From Saccoglossus kowalevskii (taxonomy: Eukaryota; Hemichordata; Enteropneusta; Harrimaniidae), in assembly GCF_000003605.2 (NCBI RefSeq), contig NW_003110383.1:1-64000 (forward strand): a stretch of DNA of 64,000 nucleotides, read 5' to 3'. Positions 1-12,903 of this stretch are shown in pieces (position 1 is the first letter of the stretch; every line of letters begins with the position of its first letter). The notes under the pieces were generated by a model. That model did not search any database. It worked only from the letters and a program-made list of their open reading frames with translations, and was not told the DNA's origin. The position numbers and the translations under genes were made by a program.

Positions 1-921
1 CGTGCAAGTTGGAAAAGCGATTGAAATGTTGGCGAAGTTGTTAGTATATTTAACCTAAGTGATTGTCATGACAACCCCGCAGTTAAATTTCGAAATCATT
101 AGGTAAATGTTCTGAGTATGACAACAGCCACCCAAAACGTCGGTAACAAACTGCTTACAAAGTTTTGAAAAGCGATTGCAAAGTTGGTATTTTCATTCGG
201 GATTGTTACCTGTGATATCATTGTAACAAGTCCCATAGCTAAAAGTTCGAAAATGTGAATAAATATTTCGTAAATTGCCGTTAAATTAGCGTCGTGTTAC
301 TCAAAGTATGTAGAGGTCATAGGTCAATTCTAGAAGGTAGTTGTGCAAGCGATATCGTTTTTAAAACATCCAAATAACATGAAATAGCCGCCATTCCGGC
401 TTATTTACAAATTACCCATGCAGCTATGCGGTTACGTAAACGACAAGTATTTAAAGTAAAGCACCATCGGGCGTGGTTAGTTCTTGCATGGGAGACTGCA
501 TGAGTAAACGATCTTTAGACTTTATTTTTTTTGGTTCCATCACACACATGGAAAAGATATAAAGCAACGTTTCTGCATTTTTTCTTACTCTGATGTCAAT
601 CATTTATAGTGGAAAATCGAGAATTTTTTGTAATTTTTTTTATTAATGAAAAGTTTTCACATTCCTTCTAATTTCACGAACAATTTGTTGATATTGTCGG
701 CACGTAGTGAGTTTAAGCTGTTAACACATCGTGCAAAGTTGTTCAAAGTGATTGCAAAGTTGTGCAAAGTTATTGCAAAGTTGGTAGGTGTATTTGTATA
801 TATGACCTAAGTTGTTGGCATATATAAACGCGCAGTTGTAAAGACGACAAATTTAATATAAACCAGTTAAATGCAGCCTATAGATGTTCACATGAACTGA
901 CTGTAAAATGTTAGAAAACAG
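1..921 (+). repeat. Satellite unit 1
   Basis: Box I, CCC/GGT, AAGACGAC end. It shares rare variants with unit 17: TGTTCTGAG, ATCGTTTTTAAAAC, GCCATTCCGG, CTTATTTACAA, ATAAAGCAACG. It also has CGATCTTTAG and ACTCTGATG, found in units 16, 17, 31 and 66. GTAGGTGTA is private. Confidence 0.97.
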
Positions 922-1842
922 CGTGCAAAGTTGGAAAAAGCGATTGAAATGTTGGCGAAGTTGTTAGTATATTTAACCTAAGTGATTGTCATGACAACCC
1001 CGCAGTTAAATTTCGAAATCATTAGGTAAATGTCCTGAGTATGACAACAGCCACCCAAAACGTCGGTAACAAACTGCTTACAAAGTTTTGAAAAGCGATT
1101 GCAAAGTTGGTATATTCATTCGGGATTGTTACATGTGATATCATTGTAACAAGTCCCATAGCTAAAAGTTCGAAAATGTGAATAAATATTTCGTAAATTG
1201 CCGTTAAATTAGCGTCGTGTTACTCAAAGTATGTAGAGGTCATAGGTCAATTCTAGAAGGTAGTTGTGCAAGCGATATCGATTTTAAAACATCCAAATAA
1301 CATGAAATAGCCGCCAAACCGGCTTAATTTCAAATTACCTATGCAGCTATGCGGTTACATATACGACAAGTATTTAAAGTAAAGCACCATCGAGCGTGGT
1401 TAGTTCTTGCATGGGAGACTGCATGAGTAAACGAGCTTTAGACTTTATTTTTTTTGGTTCCATCACACACATGGAAAAGATATTAGGCAACGTTTCTGCA
1501 TTTTTTCTTACTGTGATGTTAATCATTTATAGTGGAAAATCGAGAATTTTTTGTAATATTTTTTATTAATGAAAAGTTTTCACATTCTTTCTAATTTCAC
1601 GAACAATTTGTTGATATTGTCGGCACGTAGTGAGTTTAAGCTGTTAACACATCGTGCAAAGTTGTTCAAAGTGATTGCAAAGTTGTGCAAAGTTATTGCA
1701 AAGTTGGTAGATGTATTTGTATACATGATCTAAGTTGTTGGCATATATAAACGCGCAGTTGTAAAGACGACAAATTTATATAAACCAGTTAAATGCAGCT
1801 ATAGATGTTCACATGAACTGACTGTAAAATGTTAGAAAACAG
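922..1842 (+). repeat. Satellite unit 2
   Basis: Box I, AAGACGAC end. TATATTCATT, TTACATG, TTACATATACG, CATCGAGCG, GATGTTAATC and CATTCTTTC are shared with unit 32, and most of the later ones with unit 22. Single bases are lost in AAATTTATATAAACC and GCAGCTATAG. Confidence 0.97.
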
Positions 1843-2765
1843 CGTGCAAAGTTGGAAAAAGCGATTGAAATGTTGGAGAAGTTGTTAGTATATTTAACCT
1901 AAGTGATTGTCATGACAACCCCGCAGTTAAATTTCGAAATCATTAGGTAAATGTCCTGAGTATGACAACAGCCACTCAAAACGTCGGGAACAAACTGCTT
2001 ACAAAGTTTTGAAAAGCGATTGCAAAGTTGGTATTTTCATTCGGGATTGTTACCTGTGATATCATTGTAACAAGTCCCATAGCTAAAAGTTCGAAAATGT
2101 GAATAAATATTTCGTAAATTGCCGTTAAATTAGCGTAGTGTTACTCAAAGTATGTAGAGGTCATAGGTCAAATCTAGAAGGTATTTGTGCCAGCAATATC
2201 GATTTTAAAATATCCAAATAACATGAAATAGCCGCCAATCCGGCTTAATTTCAAATTACCCATGCAGCTATGTGGTTACGTAAACGACAAGTATTTAAAG
2301 TAAAGCACCATCGGGCGTGGTTAGTTCTTGCATGGGAGACTGCATGAGTAAACGAGCTTTAGACTTTTTTTTTTTTTGGTTCCATCACACACATGGAAAA
2401 GATATAAGGCAACGTTTCTGCATTTTTTCTTACTGTGATGTCAATCATTTATAGTGGAAAATCGTGAATTTTTGTAATTTTTTTTATTAATGAAAAGTTT
2501 TCACATTCCTTCTAATTTCACGAACAATTTGTTGATATTGTCGGCACGTAGTGAGTTTAAGCTGTTAACACATCGTGCAAAGTTGTTCAAAGTGATTGCA
2601 AAGTTGTGCAAAGTTATTGCAAAGTTGGTAGATGTATTTGTATATATGACCTAAGTTGTTGGCATATATAAACGCGCAGTTGTAAAGTCGACAAATTTAA
2701 TATAAACCAGTTAAATGCAGCCTATAGATGTTCACATGAACTGACTATAAAATGTTAGAAAACAG
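1843..2765 (+). repeat. Satellite unit 3
   Basis: Box II, CTC/GGG, AAGTCGAC end, T-run of 13. TTGGAGAAG is shared only with unit 5. AGCTATGTGG is private. Confidence 0.97.
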
Positions 2766-3687
2766 CGTGCAAAGTTGGAAAAAGCGATTGAAATGTTGGC
2801 GAAGTTGTTAGTATATTTAACCTAAGTGATTGTCATGACAACCCCGCAGTTAAATTTCGAAATCATTAGGTAAATGTCCTGATTATGACAACAGCCACCC
2901 AAACGTCGGTAACAAACTGCTTACAAAGTTTTGAAAAGCGATTGCAAAGTTGGTATTTTCATTCGGGATTGTTACCTGTGATATCATTGTAACAAGTCCC
3001 ATAGCTAAAAGTTCGAAAATGTGAATAAATATTTCGTAAATTGCCGTTAAATTAGCGTCGTGTTACTCAAAGTATGTAGAGGTCATAGGTCAATTCTAGA
3101 AGGTAGTTGTGCAAGCGATATCGATTTTAAAACATCCAAATAACATGAAATAGCCGCCAATCCGGCTTAATTTCAAATTACCCATGCAGCTATGCGGTTA
3201 CGTAAACGACAAGTATTTAAAGTAAAGCACGATCGGGCGTGGTTAGTTCTTGCATGGTAGACTGCATGAGTAAACGAGCTTTAGACTTTATTTTTTTTGG
3301 TTCCATCACACACATGGAAAAGATATAAGGCAACGTTTCTGCATTTTTTCTTACTGTGATGTCAATCATTTATAGTGGAAAATCGTGAATTTTTTGTAAT
3401 TTTTTTTATTAATGAAAAGTTTTCACATTCCTTCTAATTTCACGAACAATTTGTTGATATTGTCGGCACGTAGTGAGTTTAAGCTGTTAACACATCGTGC
3501 AAAGTTGTTCAAAGTGATTGCAAAGTTGTGCAAAGTTATTGCAAAGTTGGTAGATGTATTTGTATATATGACCTAAGTTGTTGGCATATATAAACGCGCA
3601 GTTGTAAAGTCGACAAATTTAATATAAACCAGTTAAATGCAGCCTATAGATGTTCACATGAACTGACTGTAAAATGTTAGAAAACAG
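2766..3687 (+). repeat. Satellite unit 4
   Basis: Box I, AAGTCGAC end. GATTATGAC plus CACCCAAACG (one A lost) pair its first 180 bp with unit 6. GCACGATCGGG and GCATGGTAGAC are private. Confidence 0.97.
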
Positions 3688-4610
3688 CGTGCAAAGTTGG
3701 AAAAAGCGATTGAAATGTTGGAGAAGTTGTTAGTATATTTAACCTAAGTGATTGTCATGACAACCCCGCAGTTAAATTTCGAAATCATTAGGTAAATGTC
3801 CTGAGTATGACAACAGCCACTCAAAACGTCGGGAACAAACTGCTTACAAAGTTTTGAAAAGCGATTGCAAAGTTGGTATTTTCATTCGGGATTGTTACCT
3901 GTGATATCATTGTAACAAGTCCCATAGCTAAAAGTTCGAAAATGTGAATAAATATTTCGTAAATTGCCGTTAAATTAGCGTAGTGTTACTCAAAGTATGT
4001 AGAGGTCATAGGTCAAATCTAGAAGGTATTTGTGCCAGCAATATCGATTTTAAAATATCCAAATAACATGAAATAGCCGCCAATCCGGCTTAATTTCAAA
4101 TTACCCATTAGGCTATGCGGTTACGTAAACTACAAGTATTTAAAGTAAAGCACCATCGGGCGTGGTTAGTTCTTGCATGGGAGACTGCATGAGTAAACGA
4201 GCTTTAGACTTTTTTTTTTTTTGGTTCCATCACACACATGGAAAAGATATAAGGCAACGTTTCTGCATTTTTTCTTACTGTGATGTCAATCATTTATAGT
4301 GGAAAATCGTGAATTTTTGTAATTTTTTTTATTAATGAAAAGTTTTCACATTCCTTCTAATTTCACGAACAATTTGTTGATATTGTCGGCACGTAGTGAG
4401 TTTAAGCTGTTAACACATCGTGCAAAGTTGTTCAAAGTGATTGCAAAGTTGTGTAAAGTTATTGCAAAGTTGGTAGATGTATTTGTATATATGACCTAAG
4501 TTGTTGGCATATATAAACGCGCAGTTGTAAAGTCGACAAATTTAATATAAACCAGTTAAATGCAGCCTATAGATGTTCACATGAACTGACTATAAAATGT
4601 TAGAAAACAG
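3688..4610 (+). repeat. Satellite unit 5
   Basis: Nearly the same as unit 3: TTGGAGAAG, CTC/GGG, box II, T-run of 13. CATTAGGCTATGCGG, AACTACAAG and GTGTAAAGTT are private. Confidence 0.97.
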
Positions 4611-5530
4611 CGTGCAAAGTTGGAAAAAGCGATTGAAATGTTGGCGAAGTTGTTAGTATATTTAACCTAAGTGATTGTCATGACAACCCCGCAGTTAAAT
4701 TTCGAAATCATTAGGTAAATGTCCTGATTATGACAACAGCCACCCAAACGTCGGTAACAAACTGCTTACAAAGTTTTGAAAAGCGATTGCAAAGTTAGTA
4801 TTTTCATTCGGGATTGTTACATGTGATATCATTGTAACAAGTCCTATAGCTAAAAGTTCGAAAATGTGAATAAATATTTCGTAAATTGCCGTTAAATTAG
4901 CGTAGTGTTACTATAAGTATGTAGAGGTCATAGGTCAAATATAGAAGGTATTTGTGCCAGCAATATCGATTTTAAAATATCCATATAACATGAAATAGCC
5001 GCCAATCCGGCTTAATTTCAAATTACCCATGCAGCTATGCGGTTACGTAAACGACAAGTATTTAAAGTAAAGCACCATCGGGCGTGGTTATTTCTTGCAT
5101 GGGAGACTGCATGAGTAAACGAGCTTTAGACTTTTTTTTTTTGGTTCCATCACACACATGGAAAAGATATAAGGCAACGTTTCTGCATTTTTTCTTACTG
5201 TGATGTCAATCATTTATAGTGGAAAATCGTGAATTTTTGTAATTTTTTTTATTAATGAAAAGTTTTCACATTCCTTCTAATTTCACGAACAATTTGTTGA
5301 TATTGTCGGCACGTAGTGAGTTTAAGCTGTTAACACATCGTGCAAAGTTGTTCAAAGTGATTGCAAAGTTGTGCAAAGTTATTGCAAAGTTGGTAGATGT
5401 ATTTGTATATATGACCTAAGTTGTTGGCATATATAAACGCGCAGTTGTAAAGTCGACAAATTTAATATAAACCAGTTAAATGCAGCCTATAGATGTTCAC
5501 ATGAACTGACTATAAAATGTTAGAAAACAG
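4611..5530 (+). repeat. Satellite unit 6
   Basis: Box II with private CAAATATAGAAGG, and AAGTCGAC end. AAAGTTAGTATT and AGTCCTATAG recur in unit 36. ACTATAAGTATG, CCATATAAC and GTTATTTCTTGC are private. Confidence 0.97.
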
Positions 5531-6452
5531 CGTGCAAAGTTGGAAAAAGCGATTGAAATGTTGGCGAAGTTGTTAGTATATTTAACCTAAGTGATTGTCA
5601 TGACAACCCCGCAGTTAAATTTCGAAATCATTAGGTAAATGTCCTGATTATGACAACAGCCACCCAAAACGTCGGTAACAAACTGCTTACAAAGTTTTGA
5701 AAAACGATTGCAAAGTTGGTATTTTCATTCGGGATTGTTACCTGTGATATCATTGTAACAAGTCCCATAGCTAAAAGTTCGAAAATGTGAATAAATATTT
5801 CGTAAATTGCCGTTAAATTAGCGTAGTGTTACTCAAAGTATGTAGAGGTCATATGTCAAATCTAGAAGGTATTTGTGCCAGCAATATCGATTTTAAAATA
5901 TCCAAATAACATGAAATAGCCGCCAATCCGGCTTAATTTCAAATTACCCATGCAGCTATGCGGTTACGTAAACGACAAGTATTTAAAGTAAAGCACCATC
6001 GGGCGTGGTTAGTTCTTGCATGGGAGACTGCATGAGTAAACGAGCTTTAGACTTTTTTTTTTTGGTTCCATCACACACATGGAAAAGATATAAGGCAACG
6101 TTTCTGCATTTTTTCTTACTGTGATGTCAATCATTTATAGTGGAAAATCGTGAATTTTTTGTAATTTTTTTTATTAATGAAAAGTTTTCACATTCCTTCT
6201 AATTTCACGAACAATTTGTTGATATTGTCGGCACGTAGTGAGTTTAAGCTGTTAACACATCGTGCAAAGTTGTTCAAAGTGATTGCAAAGTTGTGCAAAG
6301 TTATTGCAAAGTTGGTAGATGTATTTGTATATATGACCTAAGTTGTTGGCATATATAAACGCGCAGTTGTAAAGTCGACAAATTTAATATAAACCAGTTA
6401 AATGCAGCCTATAGATGTTCACATGAACTGACTATAAAATGTTAGAAAACAG
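5531..6452 (+). repeat. Satellite unit 7
   Basis: Box II, CCC/GGT, T-run of 11, AAGTCGAC end. It has GATTATGAC as in units 4, 6 and 18. AAAAACGATTG and CATATGTCAAATC are private. Confidence 0.97.
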
Positions 6453-7367
6453 CGTGCAAAGTTGGAAAAAGCGATTGAAATGTTGGCGAAGTTGTTAGTA
6501 TATTTAACCTAAGTGATTGTCATGACAACCCCGCAGTTAAATTTCGAAATCATTAGGTAAATGTCCTGAGTATGACAACAGCCACTCAAAACGTCGGTAA
6601 CAAACTGCTTACAAAGTTTTGAAAAGCGATTGCAAAGTTGGTATTTTCATTCGGGATTGTTACCTGTGATATCATTGTAACAAGTCCCATAGCTAAAAGT
6701 TCGAAAATGTGAATAAATATTTCGTAAATTGCCGTTAAATTAGCGTAGTGTTACTCAAAGTATGTAGAGGTCATAGGTCAAATCTAGAAGGTATTGTGCC
6801 AGCAATATCGATTTTAAAACATCCAAATAACATGAAATAGCCGCCAATCCGGCTTAATTTCAAATTACCCATACAGCTATGCGGTTACGTAAACGACAAG
6901 TATTTAAAGTAAAGCACCATCGGGCGTGGTTAGTTCTTGCATAGGAGACTGCATGAGTAAACGAGCTTTAGACTTTATTTTTTTTGGTTCCATCACACAC
7001 ATGGAAAGATATAAGGCAACGTTTCTGCATTTTTTCTTACTGTGATGTCAATTATTTATAGTGGAAAATCGTGAATTTTTTGTAATTTTTTTTATTAATG
7101 AAAATTTTTCACATTCCTTCTAATTTCACGAACAATTTGTTGATATCGTCGGCACGTAGTGAGTTTAAGCTGTTAACACATCGTGCAAAGTTGTTCAAAG
7201 TGATTGCAAAGTTGTGCAAAGTTATTGCAAAGTTGGTAGATGTATTTGTATATATGACCTAAGTTGTTGGCATATATAAACGCGCAGTTGTAAAGTCGAC
7301 AAATTTAATATAAACCAGTTAAATGCAGCCTGTTCACATGAACTGACTGTAAAATGTTAGAAAACAG
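6453..7367 (+). repeat. Satellite unit 8, with a 7-bp deletion
   Basis: Box II lacking one T (GGTATTGTGCC), CTC/GGT, AAGTCGAC end. Seven bases are missing at GCAGCCTGTTCAC, making this a 915-bp unit. GCATAGGAGAC is shared with unit 38. GATATCGTCGG is private. Confidence 0.97.
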
Positions 7368-8293
7368 CGTGCAAAGTTGGAAAAAGCGATTGAAATGTTG
7401 GCGAAGTTGTTAGTATATTTAACCTAAGTGATTGTCATGACAACCCCGCAGTTAAATTTCGAAATCATTAGGTAAATGTCCTGAGTATGACAACAGCCAC
7501 CCAAAACGTCGGTAACAAACTGCTTACAAAGTTTTGAAAAGCGATTGCAAAGTTGGTATTTTCATTCGGGATTGTTACATGTGATATCATTGTAACAAGT
7601 TCCATAGCTAAAAGTTCGAAAATGTGAATAAATATTTCGTAAATTGCCGTTAAATTAGCGTAGTGTTACTCAAAGTATGTAGAGGTCATAGGTCAATTCT
7701 AGAAGGTAGTTTTGCAAGCGATATCGATTTTAAAACATCCAAATAACATGAAATAGCCGCCAATCCGGGTTAATTTAAAATTACCCATGCAGCTATGCGG
7801 TTACGTAAACGACAAGTATTTAAAGTAAAGCACCATCGGGCGTGGTTAGTTCTTGCATGGGAAGACTGCATGAGTAAACGAGCTTTAGTCTATTTTTTTT
7901 TTGGTTGCCATCACACACATGGAAAAGATATAAGGGCAACGTTTCTGCATTTTTTCTTACTGTGATGTCAATCATTTATAGTGGAAAATCGAGAATTTTT
8001 TGTAATTTTTTTTATTAATGAAAAGTTTTCACATTCCTTCTAATTTCACGAACAATTTGTTGATATTGTCGGCACGTAGTGAGTTTAAGCTGTTAACACA
8101 TCGTGCAAAGTTGTTCAAAGTGATTGCAAAGTTGTGCAAAGTTATTGCAAAGTTGGTAGATGTATTTGTATATATGACTTAAGTTGTTGGCATATATAAA
8201 CGCGCAGTTGTAAAGAAGACAAATTTAATATAAACCAGTTAAATGCAGCCTATAGATGTTCACATGAACTGACTGTAAAATGTTAGAAAACAG
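7368..8293 (+). repeat. Satellite unit 9
   Basis: Box I' with CCGGGTTAATTTAAAATT, shared with unit 15. Extra bases occur at GGGAAGACTGC, GGTTGCCATC and ATAAGGGCAAC. The end is AAGAAGAC, a private form. Confidence 0.97.
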
Positions 8294-9215
8294 CGTGCAA
8301 AGTTGGAAAAAGCGATAGAAATGTTGGCGAAGTTGCTAGTATATTTAACCTAAGTGATTGTCATGACAACCCCGCAGTTAAATTTCGAAATCATTAGGTA
8401 AATGTCCTGAGTATGACAACAGCCACTCAAAACGTCGGTAACAAACTGCTTACAAAGTTTTGAAAAGCGATTGCAAAGTTGGTATTTTCATTCGGGATTG
8501 TTACCTGTGATATCATTGTAACAAGTCCCATAGCTAAAAGTTCGAAAATGTGAATAAATATTTCGTAAATTGCCGTTAAATTAGCGTCGTGTTACTCAAA
8601 GTATGTAGAGGTCATAGGTCAATTCTAGAAGGTAGTTGTGCAAGCGATATCGATTTTAAAACATCCAAATAACATGAAATAGCCGCCAATCCGGCTTAAT
8701 TTCAAATTACCCATGCAGCTATGCGGTTACGTAAACGACAAGTATTTAAAGTAAAGCACCATCGGGCGTGGTTAGTTCTTGCATGGGAGACTGCATGAGT
8801 AAACGAGCTTTAGACTTTTTTTTTTTGGTTCCATCACACACATGGAAAAGATATAAGGCAACGTTTCTGCATTTTTTCTTACTGTGATGTCAATCATTTA
8901 TAGTGGAAAATCGTGAATTTTTTGTAATTTTTTTTATTAATGAAAAGTTTTCACATTCCTTCTAATTTCACGAACAATTTGTTGATATTGTCGGCACGTA
9001 GTGAGTTTAAGCTGTTAACACATCGTGCAAAGTTGTTCAAAGTGATTGCAAAGTTGTGCAAAGTTATTGCAAAGTTGGTAGATGTATTTGTATATATGAC
9101 CTAAGTTGTTGGCATATATAAACGCGCAGTTGTAAAGTCGACAAATTTAATATAAACCAGTTAAATGCAGCCTATAGATGTTCACATGAACTGACTATAA
9201 AATGTTAGAAAACAG
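8294..9215 (+). repeat. Satellite unit 10
   Basis: Box I, CTC/GGT, AAGTCGAC end. The uninterrupted T-run of 11 is unusual next to box I. GCGATAGAAATG is private. Confidence 0.97.
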
Positions 9216-10137
9216 CGTGCAAAGTTGGAAAAAGCGATTGAAATGTTAGCGAAGTTGTTAGTATATTTAACCTAAGTGATTGTCATGACAACCCCGCAGT
9301 TAAATTTCGAAATCATTAGGTAAATGTCCTGAGTATGACAACAGCCACTCAAAACGTCGGGAACAAACTGCTTACAAAGTTTTGAAAAGCGATTGCAAAG
9401 TTGGTATTTTCATTCGGGATTGTTACCTGTGATATCATTGTAACAAGTCCCATAGCTAAAAGTTCGAAAATGTGAATAAATATTTCGTAAATTGCCGTTA
9501 AATTAGCGTAGTGTTACTCAAAGTATGTAGAGGTCATAGGTCAAATCTAGAAGGTATTTGTGCCAGCAATATCGATTTTAAAATATCCAAATAACATGAA
9601 ATAGCCGCCAATCCTGCCTAATTTCAAATTACCCATGGAGCTATTCGGTTACGTAAACGACAAGTATTTAAAGTAAAGCACCATCGGGCGTGGTTAGTTC
9701 TTGCATGGGAGACTGCATGCGTAAACGAGCTTTAGACTTTACTTTTTTTGGTTCCATCACACATATGGAAAAGATATAAGGCAACGTTTCTGCATTTTTT
9801 CTTACTGTGATGTCAATCATTTATAGTGGAAAATCGTGAATTTTTTGTAATTTTTTTATTAATGAAAAGTTTTCACATTCCTTCTAATTTCACGAACAAT
9901 TTGTTGATATTGTCGGCACGTAGTGAGTTTAAGCTGTTAACACATCGTGCAAAGTTGTTCAAAGTGATTGCAAAGTTGTGCAAAGTTATTGCAAAGTTGG
10001 TAGATGTATTTGTATATATGACCTAAGTTGTTGGCATATATAAACGCGCAGTTGTAAAGTCGACAAATTTAATATAAACCAGTTAAATGCAGCCTATATA
10101 TGTTCACATGAACTGACTGTAAAATGTTAGAAAACAG
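9216..10137 (+). repeat. Satellite unit 11
   Basis: Box II, CTC/GGG, TTTAC form of T-run. AATCCTGCCTAATTT, CATGGAGCTATTCGG and GCATGCGTAAAC are private. A seven-T tract leaves the GTG-started frame open at 9826-10026. Confidence 0.97.
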
Positions 10138-11063
10138 CGTGCAAAGTTGGAAAAAGCGATTGAAATGTTGGCGAAGTTGTTAGTATATTTAACCTAAGTG
10201 ATTGTCATGACAACCCCGCAGTTAAATTTCGAAATCATTAGGTAAGTGTCCCGAGTATGACAACAGCCACCCAAAACGTCGGTAACAAACTGCTTACAAA
10301 GTTTTGAAAAGCGATTGCAAAGTTGGTATTTTCATTCGGGATTGTTACCTGTGATATCATTGTAACAAGTCCCATAGCTAAAAGTTCGAAAATGTGAATA
10401 AATATTTCGTAAATTGCCGTTAAATTAGCGTAGTGTTACTCAAAGTATGTAGAGGTCATAGGTCAAATCTAGAAGGTATTTGTGCCAGCAATATCGATTT
10501 TAAAACATCGAAATAACATGAAATAGCCGCCAATCCGGCTTAATTTCAAATTACCCATACAGCTATGCGGTTACGTAAACGACAAGTATTTAAAGTAAAG
10601 CACCATCGGGCGTGGTTAGTTCTTGCATGGGAGACTGCATGAGTAAACGAGCTTTAGACTTTTTTTTTTTTTTTGGTTCCATCACACACATGGAAAAGAT
10701 ATAAGGCAACGTTCCTGCATTCTTTCTTACTGAGATGTCAATTATTTATAGTGAAAAATCGTGGAATTTTTGTAATTCTTTTAATTAATGGAAACTTTTC
10801 ACAATCTTTCTAATTTCACGAACAAGTTGTTGATATTGTCGTCACGTAGTGGGTTTAAGCTGTTGACACATCGTGCAAAGTTGTTCAAAGTGATTGCAAA
10901 GTTTTGCACTGTTATTTCAAAGATGCTAGATGTATTTGTATATGTGACCTAAGTTGTTGGCATATATAAACGCGCAGTTGTAAAGTCGACAAATTTAATA
11001 TAAACCAGTTGAATGCAGCCTATAGATGTTCACATGAGCTGACTGTAAAATGTTAGAAAATAG
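10138..11063 (+). repeat. Satellite unit 12, with a diverged patch
   Basis: Box II, CCC/GGT, T-run of 15, AAGTCGAC end. The first two thirds are ordinary. About 10711-10945 carries roughly 25 differences from the consensus, and the junction is abrupt. CATGAGCTGAC and AAAATAGCGTG follow near the end. Confidence 0.97.
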
Positions 11064-11988
11064 CGTGCAAAGTTGGAAAAAGCGATTGAAATGTTGGCGA
11101 AGTTGTTAGTATATTTAACCTAAGTGATTTTCATGACAACCCCGCAGTTAAATTTCGAAATCATTAGGTAAATGTCCCGAGTATGACAACAGCCACTCAA
11201 AACGTCGGTAACAAATTGCTTACAAAGTTTTGAAAAGCGATTGCAAAGTTGGTATTTTCATTCGGGATTGTTACATGTGATATCATTGTAACAAGTCCCA
11301 TAGCTAAAAGTTCGAAAATGTGAATAAATATTTCGTAAATTGCCGTTAAATTAGCGTAGAGTTACTCAAAGTATGTAGAGGTCATAGGTCAAATCTAGAA
11401 GGTATTTGTGCCAGCAATATCGATTTTAAAACATCCAAATAACATGAAATAGCCGCCAATCCGGCTTAATTTAAAATTACCCATGCAGCTATGCGGTTAC
11501 GTAAACGACAAGTATTTAAAGTAAAGCACCATTGCGCGTGGTTAGTTCTTGCATGGGAGACTGCATGAGTAAACGAGCTTTAGACTTTATTTTTTGTTTG
11601 GTTCCATCACACACATGGAAAAGATATAAGGCAACGTTTCTGCATTTTTTCTTACTGTGATGTCAATTATTTATAGTGGAAAATCGTGAATTTTTTGTAA
11701 TTTTTTTTATTAATGAAAAGTTTTCACATTCCTTCTAATTTCACGAACAATTTGTTGATATTGTCGGCACGTAGTGAGTTTAAGCTGTTAACACATCGTG
11801 CAAAGTTGTTCAAAGTGATTGCTATGGTGTGCAAAGTTATTGCAAAGTTGGTAGATGTATTTGTATATATGACCTAAGTTGTTGGCATATATAAACGCGC
11901 AGTTGTAAAGTCGACAAATTTAATATAAACCAGTTAAATGCAGCCTATAGATGTTCACATGAACTGACTGTAAAATGTTAGAAAACAG
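11064..11988 (+). repeat. Satellite unit 13
   Basis: Box II, CTC/GGT, AAGTCGAC end. The T-run TTTATTTTTTGTTTGG is shared with unit 36. GCTATGGTGTGC breaks the CAAAG phase. GTAGAGTTAC and CCATTGCGCG are private. Confidence 0.97.
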
Positions 11989-12903
11989 CGTGCAAAGTTG
12001 GAAAAAGCGATTGAAATGTTGGCGAAGTTGTTAGTATATTTAACCTAAGTGATTGTCATGACAACCCCGCAGTTAAATTTCGAAATCATTAGGTAAATGT
12101 CCTGAGTATGACAACAGCCACTCAAAACGTCGGTAACAAATTGCTTACAAAGTTTTGAAAAGCGATTGCAAAGTTGGTATTTTCATTCGGGATTGTTACC
12201 TGTGATATCATTGTAACAAGTCCCATAGCTAAAAGTTCGAAAATGTGAATAAATATTTCGTAAATTGCCGTTAAATTAGCGTAGTGTTACTCAAAGTATG
12301 TAGAGGTCATAGGTCAAATCTAGAAGGTATTTGTGCCAGCAATATCGATTTTAAAACATCCAAATAACATGAAATAGCCGCCAATCCGGCTTATTTGCAA
12401 ATTACCCATGCAGCTATGCGGTTACGTAAACGACAAGTATTTAAAGTAAAGCACCATCTGGCGTGGTTAGTTCTTGCATGGGAGACTGCATGAGTAAACG
12501 AGCTTTAGACTTTATTTTTTTTTTGGTTCCATCACACACATGGAAAAGATATAAGGCAACGTTTCTGCATTTATTCTTACTGTGATGTCAATTATTTATA
12601 GTGGAAAATCGTGAATTTTTTGTAATTTTTTTTATTAATGAAAAGTTTTCACATTTCTTCTAATTTCACGAACAATTTGTTGACATTGTCGGCACGTAGC
12701 TGTTAACACATCGTGCAAAGGTGTTCAAAGTTATTGCAAAGTAGTGCAAAGTTATTGCAAAGTTGGTAGATGTATTTGTATATATGACCTAAGTTGTTGG
12801 CATATATAAACGCGCAGTTGTAAAGTCGACAAATTTAATATAAACCAGTTAAATGCAGCCTATAGATGTTCACATGAACTGACTGTAAAATGTTAGAAAA
12901 CAG
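11989..12903 (+). repeat. Satellite unit 14, with a 10-bp deletion
   Basis: Box II, CTC/GGT. CTTATTTGCAAATT, TTATTCTTAC, GACATTG and AAAGGTGTTCAAAG are shared with unit 63. Ten bases are lost at CACGTAGCTGTTAAC, a deletion unit 63 does not have. Confidence 0.97.

Larger units (their letters stand above)
1843..4795 (+). repeat. Two-unit local duplication (units 3-4 repeated as 5-6)
   Basis: About 1843-2950 and 3688-4795 match at a fixed 1,845-bp offset. Both carry TTGGAGAAG, CTC/GGG, box II, a 13-T run, GATTATGAC and CACCCAAACG. The match ends where unit 4 has TTGGTATTTTC and unit 6 TTAGTATTTTC. Confidence 0.8.

Noticed and set aside
9826-10026. 66-codon plus-strand frames as real genes (this one and like ones at 14430, 16271, 19039, 31054, 35674, 38442, 40282, 41205, 42128, 44895, 48588, 49512, 63359; variants at 45854, 55889, 61541)
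   Set aside because: They open at GTG, not ATG, and exist only where a T-run has seven rather than eight T or a nearby indel permits. The rest of the array breaks the same frame upstream of the ATG. No domain or constraint is visible.
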